A stretch of 64,000 nucleotides of DNA, taken from contig BDSL01000174.1 of NCBI GenBank assembly GCA_003116995.1, positions 31,001 through 95,000 on the forward strand, written 5' to 3'. Positions 37,801 to 48,931 of the stretch are shown piece by piece. Under the pieces are notes generated by a model that was given only the letters and a program-made list of their open reading frames with translations, had not been told where the DNA came from and did no database searches. The stretch is from Yamagishiella unicocca. Taxonomy: Eukaryota > Chlorophyta > Chlorophyceae > Chlamydomonadales > Volvocaceae. How positions within the stretch are numbered: position 1 is the stretch's first letter; each line of letters starts with the position of its first letter. The translations under genes were made by a program, and so were the position numbers.

Positions 37801-38140
37801 CTGCGGGTGAAGTTATGTTGTTGCACGCTACCATTGTCGTGACGCAGGAGTCCAGCGCAGCCGTCAGACCCTGCAGTAGAACAAGGACATCATCAAACGC
37901 TGACAAGTAATGATCGGCGCGTTGGCCTGCGTTCGTTCAGCGTTCACGTACCTCGATACCCTCCTGGGGCACCAAATCTTCCTCGATTGACATAAGGCAT
38001 ATTACAACAGATGTCATGAGGCTTCTTACAGGTCCAGAGTCAGGCTTGGTGATGGCCATAGCATTTGCACATAATAACACGCGGTGGGCAGACATCGAGG
38101 CGAAGGCCAGCAGGTCCTGGTACCCCTGATGAGATTCCAT
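25863..38140 (-). CDS. U-box / MIB-HERC2 domain E3 ubiquitin ligase-like protein, copy A
   Basis: Predicted ubiquitin ligase of 985 residues. Minus-strand exons: 38140-37952, 37870-37783, 37644-37364, 31786-31408, 31062-30935, 30720-30390, 30021-29894, 29658-29521, 29183-28962, 28571-28310, 27903-27584, 26685-26527, 26195-25863. All phases match and no internal stop is seen. The U-box (about residues 273-345) has FLCPITQSLMRDPVATESG, then HTYERSAIEGWL. Two MIB/HERC2-type domains follow, one reading MIVRRGHDWLDSDD across the exon 9/10 junction and one reading KVVRGRDWKW in exon 11. Exons 12-13 form an SH3-like MIB repeat (VMLAPDY..., WWYDRPAL), and the C-terminus is Cys-rich (LFYCG..., CGPSIGCPCHAC). 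Intron 7 uses GC-AG (GAG|GCAAGG). Intron 3 is 5.6 kb because a retrotransposon and a second element inserted there. Three TEPE-type repeats precede the U-box (two in B, one in C). Whether the enlarged intron still splices is unknown. Confidence 0.82.
28788..28869 (+). mobile_element. SINE-like short retroposon, second ACCAG-flanked copy
   Basis: An 82-base insertion in intron 9 of copy A, flanked by ACCAG at 28783-28787 and 28870-28874. Copy B has the empty site with a single ACCAG at about 43095-43105 (reverse orientation). It shares CTCCTTCAGTGTCAGGCGAT and GGTCTGGAACCCA with the other copies. Confidence 0.78.
31993..32865. mobile_element. Insertion of about 0.87 kb specific to intron 3 of copy A, type unknown
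   Basis: The paralogous introns of B and C lack this block: in B the flanking sequences TTTAT and TGTCATGCC are adjacent. It has no recognisable protein. Its right end carries a fold-back (GTGTCGGCT at about 32738 and AGCCGACAC at about 32851) and a GC-rich hairpin around 32690-32715. It may be a non-autonomous DNA element, but no target duplication could be defined. Confidence 0.5.
32960..34131 (+). pseudogene. Ty3/Gypsy integrase with C-terminal chromodomain, decayed
   Basis: Integrase fragments are readable in shifting frames: LVDRLTKMLHLVPTTTYV near 32975, SDRGPQFGSKFWAAFGDLV near 33125-33175, and RTLGDVLRNFTGLHPDTWD from 33242. The uninterrupted part 33499-34131 covers the integrase C-terminal domain (GDEVLLST, RKVQPRWIGPFAV) and a chromodomain (VHEYLVKWKKY, HNSWEPARNF). 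An in-frame TAG near 33110 and at least two frameshifts break the reading frame. The chromodomain places it among chromoviruses, whose integrases direct insertion into histone-marked chromatin. Confidence 0.82.
34157..34792 (+). CDS. ORF with LINE-type zinc-binding tail, inside the LTR element
   Basis: A 211-codon ORF lying between the chromodomain integrase and the 3' LTR. Its segment RRLMRFRMCCWP followed by LCRICSSG, EDEQHVLCVCPAY and NLR matches the CCHC-type zinc-binding region that ends many non-LTR reverse transcriptases of plants and algae. No reverse transcriptase core precedes it. It may be a captured LINE 3' end carried by the LTR element or an older nested fragment. Function is unknown. 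Confidence 0.55.
   Translation: MSKPLPASILIGALREKLIEGWSHGRLDATPCSFPSDGKQPGIHMSKYKHWMGLPFERSAPITWLPHVSACMPFERHRRLMRFRMCCWPIAANRAQGLPSEQRLCRICSSGAIEDEQHVLCVCPAYANLRVDMQLPVGDMRSIMHTFDQVKLASLLDQIWATRNNVEPFGRYLFFLSKEPECTNACFTFGETRSRTARLVCYHLGYTPSHV
34797..37081 (+). repeat. Inferred 3' LTR (about 2.3 kb)
   Basis: Begins TGTTGTATTACGGTACCAGT, parallel to the element's left end TGTTGTGTTACAGTACTGGT, and ends GGTACAACA at the target duplication. It holds Lys/Pro/Arg-rich ORFs at 34917-35312 and 36121-36399 without recognisable domains, and direct-repeat-like TTACTTAGCC units at 36727-36800. Only the first about 45 bases can be compared with a 5' LTR, so the LTR interpretation rests on the termini. 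Confidence 0.5.
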
Positions 38141-38818
38141 GTTTAAGATATTCTGGGTAAATACAGCTGAACAGCTATGGCATACTTTGATAGAGCGTGG
38201 GGTCTGGTGTCTTCATTTATGCATGTAGATGCATCTCCTGCTGCTGAATGCGTCCAAGACACTAGCGCACGGAGCTTAAGCTACCGCTCTAGGAATGCAT
38301 GGCAATTGCCGTCTTCTAATAAGGTGCATATTATGTGTTTAGCAAAGAAATCGCGGCCTTGACCCGGTCTATTTGCCTAGTACACCTTGCTTGTAAGTAA
38401 GTAAGTCGGCAGCTCGGCACGACGCAGGTTGGGCAAGCAAAGCGCCATCGACCGCAGATGGTTTTCCTTGTTGTCTACTTGTTACACACGCCTTCATGCC
38501 GATGCAAGCTCTGCGTGCTGTACAATCAACCCGCCGTACGTTGCTTGCGTTCTAATTAAGCAACGCCCCCGAGCCTTAAGATGCAGTAGGCTTATCAGCC
38601 AGGCCAAGACCGCGAGTCCTTTGCTAAACACCACAACATACACCTTACTGAAAGACGGCATTTGCCATGCCTGCCTAGCGGTAGTTAAAGCTCCTTGCGC
38701 CAGCAGTGGCTTGGAGTCGGACGCATTCAGCAGAAGATGCATCTATGAACACCAAAACGCACGCTCTATTATTATACAACATAGCTGTTGCGTTGCAGAT
38801 ACCGCGCATACTCTAAAT
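38141..38818. promoter_or_regulatory. Shared divergent promoter region of ligase copies A and B
   Basis: Lies between the start codons of A (minus) and B (plus). Both flanks are related in inverted orientation (about 38160-38370 and 38576-38800, sharing AGACGGCA, GCCATGC and GATGCATCTA blocks), and the same blocks occur upstream of copy C (about 55070-55260). The central about 200 bases are single-copy within the palindrome. The block 38400-38570 occurs at 54880-55060 in the opposite orientation relative to gene C. No TATA box is asserted. Confidence 0.6.
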
Positions 38819-41800
38819 ATGGAATTTCATCAAGGGTTCCAGGACCTGCTGGCCTTCGCCACGATGTCTGCGCACTGCGTGCTGTCATGTGCTAATACTA
38901 TGGCCATCACCAAGCCTGACGCGGGCCTAGTCAGAGGTCTCATGGCATCTGTTGTAATATGCCTTATGTCAATTGAGGAAGACCTGGTGCCTCAGAAGGA
39001 TATTCAGGTACGTGAACGCTGCGTGAACGAACGCAGGCCAACGCGCCGATCGATAATTGTCAGCGTTTGATGATATCCTTGCTTACTGCAGGATCTGACG
39101 GCTGCGCTGGACTCCTGCGTCACGACATTGGTAGCGTGCATCAACATAACTTCACCCGCAGGATGTCTGCTGTTTTCAGGTGCGACAATAACAAGTCCAT
39201 GCCTAAATTTGCCAAGCCCCAGATATCGGCTGCGAGCGCCTCACGGAGCGAGGTCCAAGCAAGCCGCCCACGCGGCGCGGGGGTCCGTGGCTAGATGCCG
39301 GTCAACGAGCGACAAACACCAATTCCTTGTTGCAGGTCCTCTGGCTCGCCTACTACGCCAGGACCTGGGCAATGTGGCTTCGGCATTAGACTCGCTCTGC
39401 GCGACAGTGAACTCCCTGTGCGGCAGCGACCTGGGCACCCCTGCTGGTTTGCGTCACGTGGAGCTGCAAGTCCTCGACCAGCGGGTGGCGCGCGCGGAGG
39501 CGCTTAAGCAGCAGCTAGCGGCGGTGGAGCCCTCCGACGGCGGCTCAGCGGCCGCCTGCTGCGTGCGACGAGCCCTGCAAGGAGAAGGCGTGCCAGAGGC
39601 GGAGCTCAACAACCCCGAGGTGCGTTGGCCGCGGCCACTCCTCGTCCGTCCTGAGTTGTATGCATGTAGTACAAATAAAGGAAGACCCGTGATCATAAAA
39701 ACACAGAAAAGCTTTGGGTTGATATATTCGTTGAAAGGGCATGATAACGCTTACTTCGTGAAAGTACCAGCGAGCAGGGTATCGTTCAAGAGTTATATGT
39801 TATCCTCAGGCTTGTGTGTGCAGTCCTGTGCAGCGCGCGCGCTGGCTGGGGGATGCAGTTGCTCTCGGGACGCACGCACAGGTGCAGGCAGGTGCTCGTG
39901 TGGCCGCGATACGGCTACGTACACCCCCCGCCATAGGCATGACAATAAAGGGGCAGCAGTAAAAAGGGGGCATCGCCGTATATGTATGTGGTGGCGGCGG
40001 CGCCGATGTGGCGTGCTGTGAGGTCATACAGATACTGCTGGTTTCTCCTGTCATCAGCCACGCACTGTGTGCACGACCTGCTGCTGATGATGACGCACCA
40101 CATCGGGTTATTAACCCACATCACGAGTGACCTTGGATAACTCCGAGCGATATCGCCGGTTATCATCGCAGTCGCAGGCCAAGCTTGCTGATGAACTGAC
40201 CGCACTGGGTCACGGAGCAGAGCAGTGGCTCAACAGCGAGGAGGTGATCCTTATCAAGGCGGTCGTAAGCGCACTGCTGTACACCGAGCCAGAGTACACC
40301 GAGCCCGACAACACAGCTCACGGCAGCATCGGGACAGTGAGCGACGGCGGCTCGGTGTCGTCATCGCCTGCGGTTGCCCCTAGCCCGGCCGTTGCGGCCC
40401 GCCTGGTGGTGCATAGGGCCTTCTTGTGCCCCATCACTCAGTCGCTCATGCAGGACCCGGTGGCCACGGAATCGGGCCACACGTACGAACGGTCTGCGAT
40501 CGAGGGATGGCTGCGGACAAACGACACGGACCCAAACACACGTGAGCATTGCTCCCAACTATTTGCCAGTCAACGAGCGGGACTTGGCTGGGTCCAAATG
40601 ACGTTGTTGATGAGATACCGGTACCGGCTTGATTCTTATAGCTAGCTAGTATCTATTGCTGCGTGCTGTGTGAAACTGATGACGAGCTGCATGCATGCTG
40701 CTGCGTGCTTTGCTGGTTGGGGCGGATTAGGGGGGTGCCGTGTATGTGCCGCCGGTGATTGCGAAGACGCACACGTACGACACTCCTTTCCAAGCAATAA
40801 GGGATGGCGCCATGAAAGTCCCCATAGTAGTACCACGCGCATTACGCGACGTCAGTTTTATGCTTTGCGGTCTCCCGTTCGTGGCGTGTCGCCACAGGCC
40901 AGCAGCTGGTCTCCAAGACCCTCACGCCCAGCTGGGCAGTCAAGAGCGCCATCGACGAGTGGCTGGCCGCATCCGGCATGAATTGCGACGACTACGACAA
41001 ATTAACGGAGGATGGCGATGTAATGGTGCGCAAACAACAAGTATCCATCTCTGTTCCGCCGTCCGCAGGATCATCATTTCCTGTATTCGGTGTATGTCGT
41101 TCACGACTTGCCTGCAGCAGTCGGCTGCAAGACGTATCGTACGACCTGGATACTCGCGTACTTCCATTTGTTCCCTCCCTTGCTTCCATGGGTGCAGCCG
41201 CATGCTACCGTACCCTGCAGCCAATCGCATGCATCTCCTCAGGCAGGGGTCTGGATGGTCGCTGCGCCTTCACCTGCCTCCTACTACTGCCTGCTCATCT
41301 GCCAGGTGCCTGTCGGCGGAAAGGGGTCCGGCAGCAGTCCGCCGCGCGGGGGGGCAGCAGCTGGTCCCGGAGGCAGTAGCGGATCTAGCCCTCCATCGGC
41401 TGCTGCGACTGGGACTGAAATTACTGCTGCGGGCTCTGAGGCCCCCGCCTACAGCACCTTCGCCGACATCCAGGAGTGGGGGCAGGTCACGGATGCGGAT
41501 GTGGCGGCAAAGGAGTACCTGAGGGGCAAAGGGATCAGCCCGGCGGTGGTGCAGGCCCTTGTGGAAGTGACGGGTAGGTGGAGAAGAGAGAAACGAACCC
41601 CCGGCCGTGGAAGTGGCGAGAAGACCAGCAGGTTACGTACATGACATGGGAAGTGTAGCTGGCGCATGCTTGCGTGCACATGCTGGAGCACTTTAGATTG
41701 AATACCGAGAAATCTGTGGAGTTGACCCGTCGGCGGCGGCCTGTTCAAGGAAAAGAAACGGCGGTGGCGGCCGGGAGTAGTCGGCCGTCGTGGAATCGAT

Positions 41801-44800
41801 GCAACGGAGCCATGCCATACGGAGTGTAGGCTAAATAAATACTTGAGAGCAGGCTAGGTTCGCAAATACGAGGCAAGGGGTGCAGTTGTTTACATGGAAA
41901 CATCGCCGACGCCGGGTCCTCCGGTGCTCTGCTGCCTCCAGGCGCCATCTCCATGCCCTACTTGCGGGCGGGCGTCTTGGGCGAGGCGCACGTCGACCTC
42001 CTGCAGCTCAGGCCGGCCGACCACGAACTGCTGCTCCTGGCGCTACGGTCAGCCAAGGAGTCGCTGGAGGCAAGGGGGGCCGGGAGGATTCGATGGAACC
42101 GGATCGATCCAAGGAGGAGAAGCCTGAAATCTTACCTATCTGCTGCTGTGCTCTGCTGGTTGGTTACGCTAACTAGAGGTTATCCATCCAAGCAAGTAAG
42201 GCTCCCCCTCACAACCTCTGATAGATCTACGTACCCAGCTGCTGCTCCTCCCGCCTCGCCTCCGCCCGCCGCCCCGTGCTTCATCCGCCCCCTTCACGCG
42301 CACACAGCCCCGGCTGATGAGCTACGTGACGCTGGCGCCGGGCTACGCCAGCAACAGCGTGCGGAACACGGAAGGGGGCCCGCTGTGCTCCGGCCGCTAC
42401 GGTGTGGTCATCATGGACGACCGCACCGGCGAAAAGCCACTGATGGTAATAATAAGCAATGAATGGCCGCATGAGCGCGCTAGTCCACCCTCGGGTAGCT
42501 AGGGGCGAAGGTTCGAACGGCAGGACGGAGCTACATACTGACACTAGCCGGTGCTACGTTATCGATGAAGCCTACCGCTTATGAATCCAACTTGCCCTGT
42601 ATGGCGCTAGGTACGTAGCTGTGTATCGTACGTTCGGCAGCCTCCGTTTATTTGTGGGCTAGCTGCGTGCGTGGCGGTCGGTAGCGAGCTGCATAGGTCT
42701 TCAAGACCCCCTGGCCGCCGCAGCACCCCACGACGGGCGGCTGCTCGCAATCATACCGAACGTACCGGTATGTGCTCGTGCACGCAGGTGCGGTCGCTCC
42801 GGGAGCCTTATAATACCTGGCGGTACGCCCGAGACGCCCTCATGGCAGCCCCCCTGGAGTCTGCGCCAAAGGAGTTGCAGCTGATCCTGGCGGCATGGGG
42901 CGAGCACGCGGGAGCGCCCGTCACGCCCTTCACTTCCAGGCGCGGGATGATCGTGCGGCGAGGGCACGACTGGCTCGACAGCGACGACGTGAATGGGCAG
43001 GACGGCGAGGTGATGAGGGCGCCCGGGCCTGGACGGAGGGCCGGGATGACGACTGCTGGCGGGCGAAGGGTGGCGCGCGGTGGCCTTCGTTAGCAACTGG
43101 TGTACAGTTACGGTCCCGTACTGACGCGCGTGGGGCGGGCCTTCAGCTTTGCCGATTAAGGTCACGCGCACGGGTCGGCTTGCAAGGTTAGGTAGGCCAT
43201 GTTACGCTCGTACGCGGAAACCTGCCGCTGTATGTTGCGAATCAATCGTCCAGGTAGATGCCACTGGTGTCTAACGAAGCATGCAACCACCCTTCGGATT
43301 GTATGTTTGGGACAGTGTACCGGTATCCGTTATCAACAAGACAACCATGGGGACTGTTGTCTATATGACCGCAGGTTGGGATGCTGGTCGAGTCCATCAT
43401 GGGCCTTCATCAGTGGCTGGTGTATTGGGCCAACGGTGGGGAGGGCACCTACCACACGGGAGCGGACGAAGCGTACGAGCTGGAGCACCTCAAGGTCCAC
43501 TCATTGAGTGGGGCGCCAGTGATGGACAAAGATGACGTTACCCCTGGGTGCGCCGTGGTGTGTGGCGTTCGAAAGCGTGATGATGACGGCGGCCATGTGA
43601 AAGGAAGCGTGCAGATGAATACGAAATCGAGTGAGTCTCCGGATGCGCGCGGGCGCGGCAGACCCGTGCGGTCCCGTCCTGCCACACACACGAACAAGCA
43701 ATTGCCACGCACATGCTTTGTGCAAAACAATTCAATAGCATGGCCCAGGTGTGCAGGCGTACGTCTAATGCACAGCCATCGTTGTCGCTAGACGACATGA
43801 ACGCATGCATAAGGCGGTGATGTTAATACAAAATACGTTATCACCCGCTTCTATCTAATCTGGACAACATTTCGTTAGTTCTCTGTTACTTGGCTGCTGG
43901 CCCGGGGCCGCGCGCGCCGGCCATCCATACTTGTCGGCCAGAGACACGATAAATAGGCTCCCGTGTGCAGAGCGTATCACTTCTTTTCAAGCAGCGAGCC
44001 CTTCGTCAAAAATGGCCTCCACACTTCATAGACATCGGACGCACTAAGCCTGCTGTCCTCCTGTTCCACGCATCGGGCGCACCGATCGTTTCAGGCGTCG
44101 TCCGCGTACTATGGCCCGACCACAAGCTTACCACGTACGGCGCGTCGACGGAGAAAGGCTTCGCTCTCAACTACTGCGCGCGCGCCGGGGAGCCCGTCAC
44201 CGTCTTCAACGCGCAGGCGGGGCTCAAGGTGGTTCGCGGCAGGGACTGGAAGTGGGCTTCGCAGGACGGGGACGGCAGCGTGGGCGTGCTGTTACTGCCC
44301 AACGAATGCACGGATGAAGGCGTGTGGTGGCAGGTGGACTGGCCCGCAGCCGAAGACAGCTACCGATACCGGGTGGGCCGGACCCCCTCCGGCACGTGGT
44401 GCGATCTGCAGGTGGGTCGGACGAACGAACGGCTGGGAACCATGTGTCGGTCTAAGGGGAATCTGTCCAGCAGGTCCACATTGGCGGGAAACGAACCAGA
44501 AGGCCCCGCCCCCAGACAGGTGCCAAGTACTGGTGGGGCTAGCTTGTAATCCTACTATCACAAACGCGTCCGGCCAATGAATGTTCCGCCCACTAACTCA
44601 GGTTCGGGTTGACAGACTGGCACTGCCGTCCTTTCTTTTTGTACACTCGGGAGGCGCCTGCAAGCCGGATAAAGTCTTCGTGTTGTATTGAATTGGAAGT
44701 CGCGCACCAATCCCAGCCCAGCCTCAAGGCACCCAGAACGGGGGTTCTCAACTTTCCCTTCAGCCGGCAGCACTGGCAGCAGCTTCCCTACCCGCGACGC

Positions 44801-46206
44801 TTTCCTTTCACCTGGGTACAAAGTGCAGTGCACTTCCCTAGTCACACTCCCTATGCGACTCGGATAGGCTGGGCTAACACTACCAGCTGCCCCCGGAAAA
44901 TACTTCGAGCCTTCAAGTCGTGGGCAAATCCTTGAGTGCTGTACGGATGCCATTTTAATGCGAAGGTGTGGCGACCGGGTAGAGGCGGGTTAGCGCATGC
45001 CCCTGTACGCGCCGCATTCCCACGGTAGGTGAAGTCCTTCGTTGGCGGCAGGCGTGGGGCAGCCCTGGCGGGTCTGCCGGCATCCGCGGTCCTTGCCATG
45101 TGACTGGGTCGCATGGCCCTAGGGTTGTAGTCGTCGGGCCCCACGCTTCTTTCCAGACGTCTGGCATGGTTTGACGGCCGCCATACAGTACTCTGCATGC
45201 TAACGTATGCCTTTGCAGCGTTTGATAACCTTTTTCGTATGATGGCTATCGAATTCTATCTAGTTATGTAGGGTGTCATGTCGCGCAGGGCATCACGGTA
45301 CAACAGACCCGTGCGCCTAGTCGTACTCAATTCGTTTATCCATTGGGCGCTCTCGCGACACCCACCCACCCACCACACTCGCAGGTGTCCAGCTACGAGT
45401 CCGCTGGTGACAGCGGCTGGCTCCTTCCCGGCACCCCGGTGATGCTCGCTCCCGACTATAGGCGCTTCGGCGACGCCAGGAGAGGCTCCTTGAAGCCCGG
45501 CGAAGTGGGCATCGTAAGAGGAGCTTCAGGCGTTCGTTACCATGTAGGTCGCCCACGTTTCGCGCACGTAATAATGAAGCAACTGCTGGAATAGCACTGT
45601 ATCGTTAGACCGGAGGGAAGGGGTCATGTCGTGCGCTAGAGCTTTCACCCTACTTCCGCCCACCTACGACCAACTGCATGCAGCCAGATAGCGGTACATA
45701 CAGCTTCCCAGGTGTGCGGCTGCGCGGGCAGTTACACACGCAAGTCCATCTCCCTTGCCGCACGGACGAAAGGTTGCTGTCAAAATAAACGTCACCTCTC
45801 ACACGCGGTTGGACCCAACCTATGTACGATCGTATCGTACGTGCCTGCCCCTCGATGGTTCAACGCAATGCAGGTGTATAATCCACAGGATTTCACCCAT
45901 TGGTGGTACGACAGGCCAGCCCTTCGGCCGCTGCCCGGCAAGCTAGCGGCGGACAAGTGGCAGGGCATAAAGATGAACCGAGATGGCCGCGCAGCTTTCC
46001 CGGGCAAGCCTGGCCACCGTAATGGTGGCGACACAGGCAAGGAGGCTCGTAAGCTGTTTTACTGCGGTGCCATCCTGGGGCAGTGCAGGTGCGGGAGTTG
46101 CGATGAGCAGTGCGGCCCCACCAGCGGCTGCCCCTGCCACGCGTGTGTGGAGCTGATCGGCAAGCGGGTGGGCGAGAATGGACGCCTTGTCGATTGCGCA
46201 ACATAG
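38819..46206 (+). CDS. U-box / MIB-HERC2 domain E3 ubiquitin ligase-like protein, copy B
   Basis: Predicted ubiquitin ligase of 978 residues. Exons: 38819-39007, 39092-39179, 39336-39619, 40178-40541, 40898-41025, 41243-41573, 41942-42069, 42308-42445, 42788-43009, 43375-43630, 44095-44411, 45385-45543, 45874-46206; phases agree throughout. Residues 1-187 are helical and Ala/Leu-rich without a known domain. The U-box is at about 268-341 (FLCPITQSLMQDPVATESG, HTYERSAIEGWL), completed by the next exon (SWAVKSAIDEWLAASG). A Ser/Gly/Ala linker and a helical segment (DADVAAKEYLRGKGISPAVV) follow. Exons 8-9 form an SH3-like MIB repeat (LAPGYASNS, YGVVIMDD, NTWRYARDAL). MIB/HERC2-type domains lie at about 600-665 and 748-815. 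A second MIB repeat spans exons 12-13 (VMLAPDYRRFGDA, HWWYDRPAL), and the Cys-rich end has CRCGSCDEQCGP and CPCHACVEL. U-box proteins bind E2 enzymes; MIB-type repeats bind substrates in animal Mind bomb, so a ligase role is inferred. Start: a Met conserved in all three copies. Confidence 0.85.
42070..42307 (+). other. Conserved GC-AG intron (intron 7) in ligase copy B
   Basis: Exon 7 must end in phase 0 to join CCC CGG at 42308. The only suitable donor is GAG|GCAAGG at 42069/42070, a GC donor with otherwise good consensus. The same donor occurs at the equivalent places in copy A (29894/29893) and copy C (58451/58452). No in-phase GT donor is present nearby in all three copies. Confidence 0.75.
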
Positions 46207-46282
46207 GAGATGGAAGGAAGGACTCGTGCGTAATAGGCTGATGATAATGCACACTCGCTTCGCTGGGCGTGGCCATAGCGTG

Positions 46283-46319
46283 TTGTTGTTGTAACGGTTA
46301 CAGTGGGTTCCAGCAGGCA
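46283..46319 (-). mobile_element. 5'-truncated SINE-like insertion with GCGTG target duplication
   Basis: A 37-base insertion in the 3' flank of copy B, bounded by GCGTG at 46278-46282 and 46320-46324. Copy C has the empty site at about 62823. On the minus strand it reads CTGGAACCCACTGTAACC and ends in CAACAACAA, i.e. only the 3' end of the element plus a CAA tail. Confidence 0.7.
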
Positions 46320-47575
46320 GCGTGTGTTAAGAGGGGCGGGGGGCGGGGTGGGGGACTGAGGGGCCCCCCCCGCTGCCCTGTATGCTCTCATCGTCCTTCA
46401 CCACCTTGCGAACTAGGGGAGTGGGCGAGCGAGCGCTGGTGTCGTCTCTCGACTGCATCTATCGTGGCACATGATATGGGACCGAGCAGCGCGCGCGCGC
46501 GTGGCAGGCAGCCACCACGAACCACGACAGAGCCATCGAGCAGGGTAGGCAGAGTGGATACGCTGCTGCGGTGCAATGACGCAGGTGACCGCGCTACGGG
46601 CCATGGAAGCAAGCACGGGTGCCATGTATGGTGTCACTACTGGTGATACTTGATGGAGGGGCAGGTGTATTTATATGTGCTTACGCACCGCAAGGGTGTT
46701 TGGTTCGCTGCACAAGCAGGCGGTTAGTTGGACATGTGCGGGAATGCACGCACACTTGCCCACCGCTCAGTATCTCGTACTGATGGAAACTTTTGCTTGC
46801 CAGTTTTTTGCCAGTGTCATGCCGGCCTTGTCATTTGAATGGCTTGGATGGGCGTCGCATACAGGTGCCGTACAACATGTGGGCGTACGTCGTACACCGT
46901 ACAACATAAGGTGACGGATTCCAGGTGCGATAGTGCGCCCACCCGCGTGCCCGCATGCTGTTCGTCAACGTGGCAATGTGGGTCTGGCTAGCCGACATGT
47001 CTGATGGGTGCAGTTACGGTAGCTACGCCCTATGGGTGGTGCGCAAGCAGCAACCCGGGGATGATCTGCGCTACATGCTGGCCGAGAAACAAACCCTCAC
47101 ACGGCGGCGCAAACGCAGTGCGTTCCATCGAGTCCGGTTGTGCAAGTAAGAGGAATATAATAAATTTTTTTTATTAGCGCTGCGAAGCACTCGGTTGCAT
47201 TCAGGCAAGTGCGACGCGCACCTTCCAATGTATCCACTTCCTAGATTCCCAGATGAAGCTCGTTGCAGCAGTTCCGTGCGGGGCTGCAATACCGCTGTCG
47301 CACCGCCAGGTCGTCCACCGCCGCTACGAGTAGGCGGCACGTTCGGCAGCTGCTGGCCTTTGCGGTCGGCCTGTAGAGCCGCGCCGACGTACTCAGCGCT
47401 GCAATGAGGCCTGGCGGGACGACGCGGACCCGTCAATTTTGCTAAATCTAGGTTCATTGTGGTACGTACCGCAGAGAAAACAATGGAGGCCCTGCCAGCG
47501 GGATAGTGACAGGCAGCGACATCATCGGAAGCACACGTGCAGCAGAGTGGAGGACTCGCGTTTGCGGGGATCACC

Positions 47576-48931
47576 GTCACAGCTAATAAACCCGTAACCC
47601 TGAACCAATCGCATAACCATATCGGCACGTGGCTGATGTCGAATGACTCGACATCCCGCCGATTCCGCTTTCTCCACCTGCCTAACACTTGTACGGCGTA
47701 CCGCTACCGCACGTAAGCGACTTTTCGTAATCCAAACAAGCGGCGTTTCCCTTTCAAGCAATGCATACCGCGCCGCCCACCCGAGCCACGCGGGCGGGGT
47801 TCATTATTACCGTCTCACAGCGCTGCTTTTCGGACCCCATACATACGGATAGATGCAAAGTGGAGGTACTACTTCGAAGGAGGTAATAAGCCCTGGGCCT
47901 ATACTTCCGGCACACCAGGCGACCTACAGCCGCTGGTCCTCGCTCCTGTCCGGAGTAGATAAGCGCTAGCCATCTTCGCCGCCAAGTCATCGGCACGTGA
48001 TCGATGCCAGCGAACCGCCTTCGGGGAGGTAGGGCAGGGTGCGAGAAGGGGCGCCAATCGAGCGATTCAAAGTTGCTATCAGAAACCCGTGCGGACCCGT
48101 GCGGCAGCCATGCATGCCATCGCATGTCTCGCTCGGTGCTGAGGCCGGCAAATTTGGATGCGTTTTGGTCAGCGGCGAGCTAGAGCTGCGCCGTACGCGT
48201 CTAGGTCCGCTGGCGCCAATTGTTATGCTCCCGAAGGGTATTTTTAGGCATTTGAGTTCCGGTCCGAAACCGACGCAACAAACCAATTTGCTGCGTTGTA
48301 TGGGACGTCCGCGCCGACGTCACGTATGGTGGTTAAGGATGGTCAAAACATGTCCTCAACTGCATCGTCTCTTACCAGCACGCGCCACACACGCATGACA
48401 AGGCAATGGCTGACCCAATGTACTTACACTGGCGCGGTCAGGCAGTCAAGAAGATCTGTCAGTACCCCAGGTTACGCAGCGGCCATGCCTAGGTGCGTGG
48501 CCGCGCGCCGACCCGACGTGTCTCGGAGATGCTCACGAAGGAATAGGTAACAGAAACGCAAACTAAGCCACCGAGCCCTCCGTAGACTTCCTTGCTGCCG
48601 TTAGGCCAGCAGCACCATCCACCGCAGGCAGGCGGCAGCCACGCTTGCAGGCGGCCCTAGTATATCCACAGCTATATATATGTACAAGAAACCCGCCATT
48701 TGTTGAGTCTTGGTCTCCATTCGGGAAGGCGGCAAGAATTCAGTTGGAGTCTTGGAGAGGACGTTTCACGTTTGGTTCCGGAGGCGTCTGTGGCTCAGTG
48801 GTCAAGATGTAAGGCAAGAGCAATTGTGGTTCACCATGCTGGAAGGTTTCCATAACTTTGCTGTACAGTTTGACACGGTGTTATGCATATGTGCTGAACA
48901 CATCGCGCTTGCAGCCACACAAGCTTGAAAC
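47576..48931. other. Spacer between ligase copy B and the TPR pseudogene, no gene recognised
   Basis: Sequence is unique in the window and contains only short ORFs without recognisable domains. A TATATATA tract is at 48672-48681. The region just upstream of 48932 could hold the original promoter and 5' untranslated region of the TPR gene. Confidence 0.45.

Larger units (their letters stand above)
23595..38370 (-). repeat. Left arm of a large inverted repeat (ligase copy A)
   Basis: Matches 38576-47575 in inverted orientation, including introns, promoter flank and more than 2 kb of 3' flank. The arm is longer than its partner because of three insertions absent from the other copies: about 24205-25066, about 31993-32865 and the retrotransposon at 32910-37081. 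Unlike coding exons alone, the introns also align, so the duplication was of genomic DNA and is fairly recent. Confidence 0.85.
38576..47575 (+). repeat. Right arm of the large inverted repeat (ligase copy B)
   Basis: Inverted partner of 23595-38370. Homology includes promoter flank, all introns and about 1.4 kb past the stop codon, and ends near 47570. The same unit recurs in direct orientation at 55070-64000 (copy C) with clearly more divergence in introns, so A and B separated most recently or have been homogenised. Confidence 0.85.

Noticed and set aside
38141..38818. Palindrome as an assembly fold-back artefact
   Set aside because: The arms differ by substitutions, exon-length changes and at least five independent insertions with their own target duplications, which a read artefact would not produce.
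48710..48928. Plus-strand ORF ending LEGFHNFAVQFDTVLCICAEH, loosely like ligase exon 1
   Set aside because: The similarity is limited to scattered positions and the nucleotide sequence does not align. It could be an ancient relic but is not supportable by eye.
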